Shown here: piece after piece, positions 1 to 8,820 of the stretch
How positions within the stretch are numbered: the first letter of the stretch is position 1
Layout: each line of letters starts with the position of its first letter
Origin: UBA1664 sp964531715
Lineage (GTDB): Bacteria; Pseudomonadota; Alphaproteobacteria; Micavibrionales; UBA1664
NCBI GenBank assembly: GCA_964531715.1
Contig: CAZHEE010000003.1
Span: forward strand, 108,075-172,074
Direction: 5' to 3'
Length of the DNA stretch: 64,000 nt
The notes under the pieces: generated by a model
What the model was told of the DNA's origin: nothing
Database searches by the model: none
Seen by the model: only the letters and a program-made list of their open reading frames with translations
Translations under genes and position numbers: made by a program

Positions 1-627
1 TGCCGCGACATCCGGTTGATATATTGGTGGGGCGGGTTGGGGTTGCTTCTCCAGGCGGCTTCTTGCCCACTCAAATTGCGGTGTGTTCACGGCAGGAAGT
101 TGAACCAGAGACAGGGCGACGTCACGTTTTTGCCTGATTAATTCCGATCGAACCGATGCGCTGAACCCATTAATTGCATGCTTTGCCGCGCAATAGGCGG
201 ATTGATAAGGCACCGCGCGATAGCTTAAACCCGACCCGATATTAACAATATTTTTGAGGTTTGGCGCGGTCAGCGCAAGCCGCGTGCCGTTAACCTGACC
301 CAAATATGTTGCATTTGTGATCGTCTCAAATTCCTCAATCTCCATCTCTTCAAAAGGTGAAAAGCTTGTCAACATCAACGCGTTGACCCAGATTTCAGGT
401 GTGCCGATTTCTTGCGTAATGCCGTCATAGGCTTTTTGCAGGGCTTTTGCATCCGCGCCGTCTGCGGCGTGAACGGCGATTTTATCCTTAAATTCGCGCT
501 TCATGGCATCGAGGCGATCTTGCCCGCGGGCGATTATACCAACCTTATAGCCTTTCTCAATAAGGCGTTCAGCCGTTTTGCGTCCAATTCCTGCCGAGCC
601 GCCTAAAATAATTGTTGTTTTATTCAT
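1..627 (-). CDS. Short-chain dehydrogenase/reductase (3' end beyond window)
   Basis: The reading frame starts at an ATG at 627 and stays open for 209 codons to the window edge, so the C-terminus is missing. It shows the SDR cofactor-binding motif near the N-terminus (GGSAGIG, a variant of TGxxxGIG), an NA pair where NAG is usual (after IWV), and the catalytic YxxxK as YCAAK. This makes it an NAD(P)-dependent oxidoreductase with a Rossmann fold. The substrate cannot be told from sequence. It is divergent from ssb, with about 160 bases between them. Confidence 0.85.
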   Translation of the reverse strand, partial: MNKTTIILGGSAGIGRKTAERLIEKGYKVGIIARGQDRLDAMKREFKDKIAVHAADGADAKALQKAYDGITQEIGTPEIWVNALMLTSFSPFEEMEIEEFETITNATYLGQVNGTRLALTAPNLKNIVNIGSGLSYRAVPYQSAYCAAKHAINGFSASVRSELIRQKRDVALSLVQLPAVNTPQFEWARSRLEKQPQPAPPIYQPDVAA

Positions 628-790
628 GAAATGCTTCTCTTAATCATTATTTTTGATACATAATCAACCGCTTAAGCTCAATTTGGTTCATTTTCATTTT
701 TCTTTATGGGATAAAGCGAGGGCAGTGATTGACTCTGCCTCTTATAGGTCGTAATTCTGGTTTAAGATAAAATTATAAAAGGATATTATT

Positions 791-1282
791 ATGGCCGGAT
801 CACTTAATCGCGTTATGCTCATCGGTAATTTGGGAAATGACCCGGATATCCGCAGCATGCAAAATGGCGGGCGCGTTTGTAATCTTTCAATCGCGACATC
901 TGAAAGCTGGAAAGATAAAAACACAGGCGAGCGTAAGGATAAAACCGAATGGCACCGCGTTTCTATCTTTAATGAAGGGCTTGTCAATATTTGCGAAAAT
1001 TACCTCAAAAAAGGCTCGAAAGTTTTTATCGAGGGTCAACTTGAAACACGGAAATGGCAGGATCAGTCAGGCAATGACCGTTACAGCACCGAAGTGGTTT
1101 TAAAAGGCTATGGCGGCAGTTTAACCATGCTCGATTCGCGTAATGATAATAATGGCGGAGGCGGTGGTTATCGTCAGAATGACAATAATGGTGGTGGCGG
1201 TTATCAAACTCAAGGAGGAGGGCAGCAACAGCAAGCTCAGGTCCAAGTCCATGATGATTTTGAAGATGACATCCCGTTTTAA
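791..1282 (+). CDS. ssb: Single-stranded DNA-binding protein
   Basis: This 163-residue protein binds single-stranded DNA during replication, recombination and repair. Residues 1-110 form the OB fold, beginning MAGSLNRVMLIGNLGNDP. A Gly/Gln/Asn-rich linker follows at about 117-150, and the protein ends in the acidic partner-docking tip DDFEDDIPF that recruits SSB-interacting proteins. Length and tail are standard. An AAAAGGA ribosome binding site lies about 6 bases before the ATG. It is followed 14 bases later by a small exported protein and may be cotranscribed with it. Confidence 0.97.
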   Translation: MAGSLNRVMLIGNLGNDPDIRSMQNGGRVCNLSIATSESWKDKNTGERKDKTEWHRVSIFNEGLVNICENYLKKGSKVFIEGQLETRKWQDQSGNDRYSTEVVLKGYGGSLTMLDSRNDNNGGGGGYRQNDNNGGGGYQTQGGGQQQQAQVQVHDDFEDDIPF

Positions 1283-1296
1283 AAGAAAGTCCTTTC

Positions 1297-1731
1297 ATGA
1301 AAAAAACTTTATTATCCATTTTTTTATCAGGTATATTTGCATTGCCCGTTTATGCTCAGGATGCCGTCACGCCTGAAGAATTGTCCGCACGGCTTGACGT
1401 TGCGCGGCAATATTCCGAGATTGTCTCTATGGAAGATGAAGTTAAAAAATCTATTGATAATATTGTCATTCAAGTGCCGAAAGATGATCGTGTTCTCTAT
1501 CGTTCAATATTAAACAGAAACATGAATATTGATAGGCTTAATACAACTTCTGAATTGGCTTTGGCTGAGATATTTACCAAAGAAGAACTGGAAGCGATGG
1601 TTGCGTTTTACGGCACACCAGAAGGTAAGGCGATCCGCGACAAAATGCCTGAATATCAGGAGCGTTTAAAGCCTCTGTTTGAGGAAATGCTCAGAGATTC
1701 TATTGAATCATTTCAAAGCCAGACACGATAA
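1297..1731 (+). CDS. Exported DUF2059-family protein
   Basis: This 144-residue protein has a signal peptide ending at about residue 20 (FALPVYA, then Q), so it should be periplasmic. The C-terminal half, with the run FTKEELEAMVAFYGTPEGKAI, is the hallmark of DUF2059, a helical family of unknown function widespread in Proteobacteria. It lies 14 bases after ssb on the same strand. No catalytic residues stand out. Family assignment is from motif recognition; a function should not be assigned. Confidence 0.75.
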   Translation: MKKTLLSIFLSGIFALPVYAQDAVTPEELSARLDVARQYSEIVSMEDEVKKSIDNIVIQVPKDDRVLYRSILNRNMNIDRLNTTSELALAEIFTKEELEAMVAFYGTPEGKAIRDKMPEYQERLKPLFEEMLRDSIESFQSQTR

Positions 1732-1817
1732 TTATTTCAATTTTTAACGATTCTTAAATCTGTCCTAAGGTCTTTTTGCTATTGTTTCATAATATTGATG
1801 TAACAAAAGGCATGATA

Positions 1818-2264
1818 ATGGTTCAAATGCGAAGTGACCTCGCAAGGCAGCAGGAATTGATGAATGCATCCTTTGCGGCAAAACGTGAGGGCGCGGTGAC
1901 ATTTCATAAATCCCCGCTTTACGAGCGCTTAGAAGACCTGCACGCCAAAGAGAGACGCAAATCTTTTAAACTTCCCTGGAAAAGTTGTTTGTTTCTGATT
2001 GGCATCTTGTATTTTTTCTATGGTGGTGGTCAGGAGGATTTGCAAGAGTCTTTAAAAGAGGCCGTTATCGCGGAAATAGCGGGAAATCCTCAAATACAAT
2101 CTTTAAATATTGACGGCTTACCACCTGAGGACCATGTCCAAAATTTACTTCAAAAAGTACCGCAGGATGAAATGGCAACTGTTTCTATTACGCTTAACGG
2201 TCAAACAATTATGAAAGATATCTCGGTTTCAGAGATCGAAAATCTTCAAAAAACGCAATTTTAA
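1818..2264 (+). CDS. Uncharacterised single-pass membrane protein
   Basis: This protein of about 148 residues is not recognised. A charged N-terminal region is followed by one membrane segment at about residues 53-69 (SCLFLIGILYFFYGG) and a soluble C-terminal part of about 80 residues with a QNLLQKVPQDEMATVSI stretch. The frame is open from a TTG at 1776, but ATG 1818 is preferred because AAAAGG sits 7 bases upstream of it; ATG 1812 and ATG 1827 are alternatives. It converges with the cyclophilin gene, overlapping it by 4 bases. Confidence 0.6.
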   Translation: MVQMRSDLARQQELMNASFAAKREGAVTFHKSPLYERLEDLHAKERRKSFKLPWKSCLFLIGILYFFYGGGQEDLQESLKEAVIAEIAGNPQIQSLNIDGLPPEDHVQNLLQKVPQDEMATVSITLNGQTIMKDISVSEIENLQKTQF

Positions 2265-2806
2265 TCTTCCGACATTATAGGAGATGTTGAGACTTTCATC
2301 ATAGTATCGGGGTCGCGTGGTGGTTCGCCACGTTTAATTTGATCCACATACTCCATCCCATCAACAACTTCACCCCATATTGTGTATTGCCCGTTAAGGA
2401 AGCTACAATCGTCAAAACAGAAAAAAAACTGAGAATTGGCGGAGTTCGGGTCGGATGTTCGCGCCATACCAATTACCCCCCGTCCGAAATTTTTATCGGA
2501 AAATTCTGCAGGAAGATCGGCATAGTCAGATCCGCCTGTCCCTGTCCCGGTCGGGTCACCCGTTTGGGCCATAAAACCATCAATTACACGGTGAAAAACA
2601 ATTCCGTCATAAAAACCTTCATTTGTAAGCTTTGTGATGCGCTCAACATGCTTTGGCGCAAGATCGGGGAGGAGTTTAACCTCAACCTGCCCATAGGGAA
2701 GTTGTATGTAAAGCATTTCATCTGACATCGTTTGCGCCTTTACTGGGGTTATAAAAATCACCCCTAAAAAAGCGAAAATAGTTATGAAATGCAAGATGTT
2801 TTTCAT
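2261..2806 (-). CDS. Periplasmic cyclophilin-type peptidyl-prolyl isomerase
   Basis: This 181-residue enzyme interconverts cis and trans prolyl bonds in folding proteins. A signal peptide ends near residue 24 (TPVKA, then Q), placing it in the periplasm. The cyclophilin core is clear: FHRVIDGFMAQTGDPTGTG at about 71-89 with the catalytic Arg73, then NSANSQFFF near 121-129 and a Trp at 144 in YTIWGEVVDG. The length is that of the small bacterial PpiA-like enzymes. Only partial residue conservation can be judged here, so no precise symbol is given. Confidence 0.92.
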   Translation of the reverse strand: MKNILHFITIFAFLGVIFITPVKAQTMSDEMLYIQLPYGQVEVKLLPDLAPKHVERITKLTNEGFYDGIVFHRVIDGFMAQTGDPTGTGTGGSDYADLPAEFSDKNFGRGVIGMARTSDPNSANSQFFFCFDDCSFLNGQYTIWGEVVDGMEYVDQIKRGEPPRDPDTMMKVSTSPIMSED

Positions 2807-2924
2807 TGTATAGTAACTTTATTTTAATCTATTTGTTTTAATATTATTAATAGTAACTAGTTTTCCGCGTTCAAAAAAACAATGTTTTTGGCGTAAAATA
2901 TTTTTTGTGTTAACATATGAAACA

Positions 2925-3506
2925 ATGAATTTAAATAATATTAAAAACAAATTTGCTTATAAAAAGAACGAGGATGGAACCGCGGCGATAGAATTTGCCT
3001 TTTTCGCTATTCCGTTTTTTTTACTTATTATGGGCATTGTTGAGATTGGCATATTGGCTGGGACATCCATTGTTATGGAAGGCGGCACAAAAGAGGCCGC
3101 GCGACTTATACGTACAGGCCAAATAACAGATAATTCTACAGCAAGTCGTGACTTATTTCGAAATACGTTTTGCGATGAAGTAAAAGTATTTATAAATTGT
3201 GCTACAGCAGGTCCTAGTTTGGTTTTTAAAGTACTTGAACTTGATGATTCAACAGGAAATGGTTTTGATAATGCTGCAAGTGGAGCTGCATCATTACCTG
3301 ATTTAGATGTTGTAGATGCGTCAGGGAATTTAACGGGTCCTGTTTTTGCCCCTGGTAGCGCTAATTCAAAAGTTATTGTTCGTATTGCGCATGAAAGGCA
3401 ATTATTGACTCCCTTAGCAGCGCCACTTCTTTCCAATCGACCAAATAACAAAAGATTAATCCAATCTACGGCAATTGTAAGGAACGAACCTTATGCTTTT
3501 AGATAA
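2925..3506 (+). CDS. TadE-like pilus assembly protein
   Basis: This protein of about 193 residues has a short basic N-terminus, then a Gly-Thr-Ala-Ala-Ile-Glu-Phe segment running into one hydrophobic helix (FFAIPFFLLIMGIVEIGIL), the signature of TadE-like pseudopilins. These sit in the inner membrane and act in Flp/Tad pilus assembly. The frame is open from GTG 2907; ATG 2925 is preferred because the type IV-like leader then has normal length. It overlaps the next gene by 14 bases. The three genes here are noticeably more A+T-rich than their neighbours, and no tadA, rcpA or flp gene is in the window. Confidence 0.8.
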   Translation: MNLNNIKNKFAYKKNEDGTAAIEFAFFAIPFFLLIMGIVEIGILAGTSIVMEGGTKEAARLIRTGQITDNSTASRDLFRNTFCDEVKVFINCATAGPSLVFKVLELDDSTGNGFDNAASGAASLPDLDVVDASGNLTGPVFAPGSANSKVIVRIAHERQLLTPLAAPLLSNRPNNKRLIQSTAIVRNEPYAFR

Positions 3507-4074
3507 ATTTAAAATAAATGAGAGTGGCGTTTCAGCAATTGAAGGCGCATTGCTACTGCCAATAGCTATTATTCTATTTTTAGGGACCTTTGAAGGATTT
3601 AATCTTCTTATAATAAACCAAAAAGTTAGTAATGCCTCCGCAACTGCAAGTGACCTTTTAAGTCGCGAAATATTGATTACAAACGAAATTTTAGAAGAGG
3701 CTTATGCAGCTGCTCAACTTGTAATGGAACCACTAGACTCAACCAATTTAGGTATGCAAATTGTTGGCGTTGAGTTTAACTCTGCAGGCAATCCCGTAGA
3801 AAATTGGTTTTATACTGAAAATGTAATAACCAGAGATACAGATTTGCACCTGAAAGTTGATACTGGTCCTGGCAGTACACCCTTAGGTGTCGCAGGCGAG
3901 GGTTTAATTGTTGCTCAGATTTTATACCAGCATACACCAGTTTTCGGATTAGATTTTTTTGGGCTCGGCGCAGTTTTTGCCCCGATTGTAATGAACGAAA
4001 TCACCTTTGCAAGAGGACGGCAAGTATCTTGTATCCCTTATGATGATGGTATGACCATCTTTACATGTAGCTAA
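3493..4074 (+). CDS. TadE/TadF-like pilus assembly protein
   Basis: This 193-residue protein has the same architecture as its upstream neighbour: a short N-terminus (NESGVSAIEGALLLP), one hydrophobic helix, and an extracytoplasmic domain of about 150 residues. Two cysteines near the C-terminus (VSCIPYDDG and FTCS) could form a disulfide. It is assigned to the TadE/TadF group by this pattern. It overlaps the first gene and lies 17 bases before the TadG-like gene, so the three are very likely one transcript. Which of TadE or TadF it matches best would need a profile search. Confidence 0.75.
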   Translation: MLLDKFKINESGVSAIEGALLLPIAIILFLGTFEGFNLLIINQKVSNASATASDLLSREILITNEILEEAYAAAQLVMEPLDSTNLGMQIVGVEFNSAGNPVENWFYTENVITRDTDLHLKVDTGPGSTPLGVAGEGLIVAQILYQHTPVFGLDFFGLGAVFAPIVMNEITFARGRQVSCIPYDDGMTIFTCS

Positions 4075-4091
4075 ATGAGAGATAAACAATA

Positions 4092-5498
4092 ATGGCACGA
4101 ATAAAACAAAATTTGAGAGGTTTCTTAATAAATGATAAGGGCGTAATTGCAATATTATTCGCCGTATCAATTCCGATGTTAATTCTTTCAGTAGGTATTG
4201 GTGTTGATGTAACAAAAGCATATCAGGTTAAACAAAGATTAGCGCAAGCTATAGATCATGCAGCACTTGCTGGTTCAACAGCCACAGGCACAGTCTCTGA
4301 AAGAGAAGATTTCATTCGTGCCTATATCCGGAAAAATTTTGATTCAATTGGTGGCGCAACTTTGGACGATGCGGATATCGCAATTGATTTAAGTGATCCG
4401 TCTTCGATCAGCATCTCCGCAACGGCGACAAGCATTAACACTTTTATGCCTTTTTTCAGTAAAGACACAGTGACAGTTTCATCGCTTGCCCGGGTTAATC
4501 GTTCCGTGAAAGCCGAAATAGTTATGGTTGTTGATAATAGTACGTCTATGAATAACTCAGGTCGTTTAACGAACTTAAAAGCGGCCATGAATAGTTTTGT
4601 GACAACATTAACAACAGCGGTACCTGATCCTGATTTCTACAGAATCGGAATAGTTCCTTATAATCACACAGTCAGTGTAGGAAGTTATGGCATCGGTGAG
4701 AATCCGGATGGCACTTATTATGATACTCCTTTTGTAGATGTAAATATACCTCCTTTTGATGGCAGTTCTACTTCTGTTACTGGTTTTAATACAACTTATT
4801 CAACATCTGACTGGACGGGAGTAGTTGCAGAAGAAGTAATTACTTCTGAATCAGATTTTGTTACATCTTCAGATATTGAGGCTTTTCGCTTTTGTGTAAA
4901 ACGAAGCAATGGCAAATTAAAAAATTCTTGTGTGACAGCTGAAGGTAGCACACCTGCTACGGCAACACCCTTTCATAAAGTAGAAAAATTACAAAGCGTT
5001 TTACCTTTAACAAATAACCTTACAGACATTTCAAATAAAATATCTTCGTTAGATGCAAGAGGTGGAACATACAGTAATTACGGCTTGCTCTGGGGATGGC
5101 GACTAATTTCACCAGGATTTCCGTTTACTGAAGGGGCTTCTTATAGTGATAATGATTGGAAAAAATTTATAATTCTTATGACAGATGGAAACAATAATAT
5201 TAATGATTATTCCGGTCTAGGTTTGCATCCTAATGAGGTTAGTTATTCAGATAGCGATTTAGATGACGCTTTACTTAGAATATGCAACAATGTAAAAAGC
5301 AATGATATTGTAATATTTACAATAACATTTACACCGTCAATTAGTGCTTCTACTATATCGAAATATGAACAATGTTCAACTGTACTGGCTGGGGAATCCG
5401 GTTATCCACGATATATTAACGCCTCTAATGGTGTCGCATTAACTAATGCATTTGATAGTATCGCTAATCAAATTGCCAATACTTACCTCGCACGTTAA
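4092..5498 (+). CDS. TadG-like protein with von Willebrand factor A domain
   Basis: This 468-residue protein begins with a Flp-type membrane segment (GVIAILFAVSIPMLILSVGIGVD), the putative Flp-pilus assembly TadG N-terminal domain, followed by KAYQVKQRLAQAIDHAALAG. A vWA domain follows, with the MIDAS metal motif DNSTS at about residues 147-151 and a second metal-site loop LMTDGNN at about 362. Such proteins are anchored in the inner membrane and thought to support or regulate pilus assembly. Two cysteines (FRFCVKRS and KNSCV) are in the extracytoplasmic part. It closes the tad-like trio. Confidence 0.85.
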   Translation: MARIKQNLRGFLINDKGVIAILFAVSIPMLILSVGIGVDVTKAYQVKQRLAQAIDHAALAGSTATGTVSEREDFIRAYIRKNFDSIGGATLDDADIAIDLSDPSSISISATATSINTFMPFFSKDTVTVSSLARVNRSVKAEIVMVVDNSTSMNNSGRLTNLKAAMNSFVTTLTTAVPDPDFYRIGIVPYNHTVSVGSYGIGENPDGTYYDTPFVDVNIPPFDGSSTSVTGFNTTYSTSDWTGVVAEEVITSESDFVTSSDIEAFRFCVKRSNGKLKNSCVTAEGSTPATATPFHKVEKLQSVLPLTNNLTDISNKISSLDARGGTYSNYGLLWGWRLISPGFPFTEGASYSDNDWKKFIILMTDGNNNINDYSGLGLHPNEVSYSDSDLDDALLRICNNVKSNDIVIFTITFTPSISASTISKYEQCSTVLAGESGYPRYINASNGVALTNAFDSIANQIANTYLAR

Positions 5499-5558
5499 AT
5501 TTAGGTTTATATTTCAGGCATTGTGCTTATAATCCTTTTTAAAAAAGGATATGCATCA

Positions 5559-8486
5559 ATGCCCGAATACAATGCCGAGTTTTATAAAGAGACTGTCTTT
5601 CTGCCTAAAACCGATTTTCCGATGCGTGGAAATCTGCCTGAAAAAGAACCTGCCATTCTCGCCAAATGGGCGGATGGCAATATTTACCAACGGATAAGGC
5701 AGCATTCGGCTCAAAACCCGCGCTGGACTTTGCATGACGGGCCGCCCTATGCGAATGGACATATCCATATCGGTCATGCGGTCAATAAAGTCCTCAAAGA
5801 TGTTGTCAATAAATCAAAGCAAATGCAGGGCTATAACGCCGATTATGTGCCTGGGTGGGATTGCCACGGTCTGCCCATCGAATGGAAAATTGAGGAGCAA
5901 TACCGCAATAAAGGGCAAGATAAAGACGCAATAGATACCGTCACTTTCCGTAAAGAATGCCGCGATTTTGCCCAAAAATGGGTTGATATTCAAGCCGATG
6001 AGTTTCAGAGGCTCGGCGTGGTCGGGAATTGGGATAAGCCCTACCTCACTATGACTTACGATGCCGAAAGCACGATCACATCCGAAATCCATAAATTTGC
6101 CATGAATGGCGGGCTGTATCGTGGGGTGAAAACCGTTATGTGGTCACCTGTTGAGGAAACCGCGCTTGCCGAGGCCGAGGTTGAATATAAAGAGCATAAA
6201 TCTGTCACAATCTGGGTGCGCTTCCCCGTTGCAGAGACGAGCATCCCCGAGCTTGAAGGCGCGGATTGCGTGATTTGGACAACAACACCGTGGACTTTGC
6301 CTTCAAATCGCGCCATGGCAGTCAATAAAGATATCGAATATGGGGTTTATAACGTTAAAATGCCCTCACCCGACCTCGCTAACGGCTCGGCCACCCTCTC
6401 CCTTCAGGGAGAGGGAAAGGCGACCGAAGGAAGCCAAGGTGAGGGAATTGAAAGATTATGCTTAGCCATAAATCTGGCTGAAGATGTCTTCACAAAAGCA
6501 AAAATAGAAAATTACGAGCTTATTAAAACGGTCAAAGGCTCGGATATTGTCGGTACAGTCTGCGACCATCCATTGAAAGACAGCGGCTTCACCCACCGTG
6601 TACAGATTTTGGAAGCATCTTACGTGACGGATGAGGCGGGAACGGGCATTGTGCATATCGCCGCTGCCCATGGTGAGGAGGATTACGAGCTTGTCATGGT
6701 GCATAACGCTTCTGCCGATGACGCGCATCAGGTTGAAATCACCGATAATGTCGCCGATGACGGAACGTTCCGTGACCATGTGCCCTTGTTTGGCGGCATG
6801 GCGATTATTGATAAGGATGGAAAATTCTCGGACGGGAATTTCGCCCCTATCAAGGCCATGTATGAGGCGGGCATGCTCCTCGCCAAAGGATCGCAGCGCC
6901 ATGATTATCCGCATAGCTGGCGGTCAAAGGCACCGATTATGTATCGCGCCATTCCGCAATGGTTTATCTCCATGCGGCATAACGGTCTACGTGATGTTGC
7001 TTTGCAGGCGATTAAGGACACAAACTGGGTACCGTCAAAGGGTGAGAATCGTATCCGTGCGATGATTGAAAACCGCCCTGACTGGAACATCTCCCGCCAA
7101 CGCGCGTGGGGCGTACCGATTGCGATTTTTGTAAATAAACAAAACGATGAAATTCTGCAAGATGAAGCCGTGAATGACCGTATCGCCGCTATTTTTAAGG
7201 AAGAAGGCAGTGATGCATGGTGGTCACGCCCTGCCGCCGACTTCCTCGGCAGCGACTATAAAGCGGATGACTATGAGCAGATTTTCGATATTGTTGATGT
7301 CTGGTTTGAAAGTGGCTCAACACACAGTTTTGTCCTTGAAAGTGATAATTGGAATTTGGGAAGCCCTGCCGATTTATATCTTGAAGGCTCTGACCAACAT
7401 CGCGGATGGTTTCATTCCAGCTTGCTTGAAAGTTCAGGAACACGCGGGCGGGCGCCTTATAAAAGTGTCCTGACCCATGGCTTTACGCTGGATAAAGATG
7501 GCGTGAAAATGTCGAAATCTATCGGGAATATCATTGCGCCGCAGGAAATTATTGACCGCTATGGTGCGGATATCCTCCGCCTTTGGGTGGTTACAACCGA
7601 TTATGAGGAAGACCACCGCATCGGTGATGAAATCCTGAAAGGGACAAGCGATATTTACCGTCGTATCCGTAATACTTTCCGCTTTTTGCTTGGTGCAATG
7701 GATGGGCTGAACGTTGCAGAGATGGTCGACCTTGAAAAAGATTATGATAATTTACCTGAGCTTGAAAAGCTTGTGCTTCATCAACTTTACGAGATGGATG
7801 CGAAACTCCGTGCATCCGTTGATGTTTTCGATTTTGGCGAGATTACAAAAAGCCTTTATGATTTCTGTAATCAGAATTTGAGCGCCTTTTACTTCGATAT
7901 CCGTAAAGACAGGCTCTATTGCGACCGTCCTGACTTGTTTGAACGCCGCGCTTGCCGGACCGTCATGGCAAAAATTTTTGAATGCTTAACGGCATGGTTT
8001 GCGCCTGTTCTCTCCTTCACATGTGAGGAAGCATGGGATCTCCGCCCTCAAGGGATTTTTGAAGATGTGGACTCTGTCCACCTGCGTCAGTTTCCGAATA
8101 TCACATCACAATGGCAGGATAGTGCGCTTGCGGGAAAATGGTTCGGTGTGCGCGATATTCGTGAGAAAGTCCAACTTGCGATTGAGCCTTATCGTAAAGA
8201 TAAAATAATCGGTTCCTCTTTAGAGGCGCATCCTGTGATTACACTTCCTGAAAAAATGGCGGCAGAACTCAATTCTATTGATTGGGCAGAGGTCTGTATC
8301 ACCTCGCAAGTCACTGTTCAAGCAGGTGATGAAATTCAGGTGACATTTCAAAAGGCCGAGGGTCAAAAATGCGAGCGATGCTGGAAAATATTGCCCGAGG
8401 TTGGCAGCGATAAGGAATTTCCAAACCTCACTCTCCGTGATGCCGATGCGGTGAGATGGTATCTTTCTCAAGCCAAAGCGGCTTGA
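5559..8486 (+). CDS. ileS: Isoleucyl-tRNA synthetase
   Basis: This class I synthetase of about 975 residues charges tRNA-Ile. It has HIGH at 70-73 (in PYANGHIHIGH), a CP1 editing domain, and KMSKS at about 649. The C-terminus has KCERCWK but the second Cys pair of the usual zinc knuckle is absent (NLTLRDADA instead). The start at ATG 5559 has AAGGA upstream; that site lies in a short palindrome (5532-5550). Residues about 269-296 are encoded by a palindromic repeat inserted in frame in the editing domain. ileS-lspA is a classic pair; here a GIY-YIG gene intervenes. Confidence 0.97.
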   Translation: MPEYNAEFYKETVFLPKTDFPMRGNLPEKEPAILAKWADGNIYQRIRQHSAQNPRWTLHDGPPYANGHIHIGHAVNKVLKDVVNKSKQMQGYNADYVPGWDCHGLPIEWKIEEQYRNKGQDKDAIDTVTFRKECRDFAQKWVDIQADEFQRLGVVGNWDKPYLTMTYDAESTITSEIHKFAMNGGLYRGVKTVMWSPVEETALAEAEVEYKEHKSVTIWVRFPVAETSIPELEGADCVIWTTTPWTLPSNRAMAVNKDIEYGVYNVKMPSPDLANGSATLSLQGEGKATEGSQGEGIERLCLAINLAEDVFTKAKIENYELIKTVKGSDIVGTVCDHPLKDSGFTHRVQILEASYVTDEAGTGIVHIAAAHGEEDYELVMVHNASADDAHQVEITDNVADDGTFRDHVPLFGGMAIIDKDGKFSDGNFAPIKAMYEAGMLLAKGSQRHDYPHSWRSKAPIMYRAIPQWFISMRHNGLRDVALQAIKDTNWVPSKGENRIRAMIENRPDWNISRQRAWGVPIAIFVNKQNDEILQDEAVNDRIAAIFKEEGSDAWWSRPAADFLGSDYKADDYEQIFDIVDVWFESGSTHSFVLESDNWNLGSPADLYLEGSDQHRGWFHSSLLESSGTRGRAPYKSVLTHGFTLDKDGVKMSKSIGNIIAPQEIIDRYGADILRLWVVTTDYEEDHRIGDEILKGTSDIYRRIRNTFRFLLGAMDGLNVAEMVDLEKDYDNLPELEKLVLHQLYEMDAKLRASVDVFDFGEITKSLYDFCNQNLSAFYFDIRKDRLYCDRPDLFERRACRTVMAKIFECLTAWFAPVLSFTCEEAWDLRPQGIFEDVDSVHLRQFPNITSQWQDSALAGKWFGVRDIREKVQLAIEPYRKDKIIGSSLEAHPVITLPEKMAAELNSIDWAEVCITSQVTVQAGDEIQVTFQKAEGQKCERCWKILPEVGSDKEFPNLTLRDADAVRWYLSQAKAA
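6363..6445. repeat. Palindromic repeat family A, copy 1 (inside ileS)
   Basis: The element begins CCCTCACC (6363-6370) and ends GGTGAGGG (6438-6445), with a central stem CCCTCTCCCT / AGGGAGAGGG (6394-6415). It is in frame and adds about 28 residues (SPDLANGSATLSLQGEGK and onward) to the IleRS editing domain. A homologous element lies in leuS and a partial one beside gpt. Confidence 0.85.
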
Positions 8487-8494
8487 CTTATATC

Positions 8495-8527
8495 AACTGT
8501 CATTCCCCGACTTGTTCGGGGAATCTT
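8495..8527. repeat. Palindromic repeat family B, left copy
   Basis: This 33-bp sequence is the exact reverse complement of 8846-8878. It is also internally palindromic (ATTCCCCGA, 5 bases, TCGGGGAAT). It lies 8 bases after the ileS stop and 16 bases before the GIY-YIG gene. Confidence 0.95.
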
Positions 8528-8543
8528 TTCAAGATTAAGTGTA

Positions 8544-8783
8544 ATGAGTAAGCAATATTGGGTTTATATGCTCGCAAGCTCAAAAGACGGGGCTATTTAT
8601 ATCGGCGTAACATCCGATTTAATTAAACGTATTTATCAACATAAACGCTCAATGACAAAAGGTCATACATCCAAATACCATATTCGACGATTGGTTTATT
8701 TTATGGAATTCGGTGATCCAGAACATGCTATAAAGCATGAAAAAAGATTGAAAAAATATAATCGGCAGTGGAAGATAAACTAA
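8544..8783 (+). CDS. GIY-YIG nuclease-domain protein, truncated by a stop
   Basis: This 79-residue protein has the GIY-YIG fold of the small UPF0213/YhbQ-like group: VYMLASS for GIY, IYIGVTSDLIKRIYQHK for YIG with the Arg, and a downstream Glu-rich helix. In its own frame the TAA at 8781 is followed by IEVNNPEWKDLWDEITQ to a second stop at 8835, which is the conserved tail of this family (NPEWKDLW). One base change (TTA to TAA) would explain the stop, so the gene looks recently truncated. It is flanked by a perfect inverted repeat and splits the ileS-lspA pair, suggesting insertion as a cassette. Confidence 0.85.
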   Translation: MSKQYWVYMLASSKDGAIYIGVTSDLIKRIYQHKRSMTKGHTSKYHIRRLVYFMEFGDPEHAIKHEKRLKKYNRQWKIN

Positions 8784-8820
8784 ATTGAAGTTAATAACCC
8801 TGAATGGAAAGATTTGTGGG

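Noticed and set aside
5523..5558. Upstream start for ileS
   Set aside because: It lies upstream of the AAGGA site and adds residues not found in IleRS; ATG 5559 fits better.
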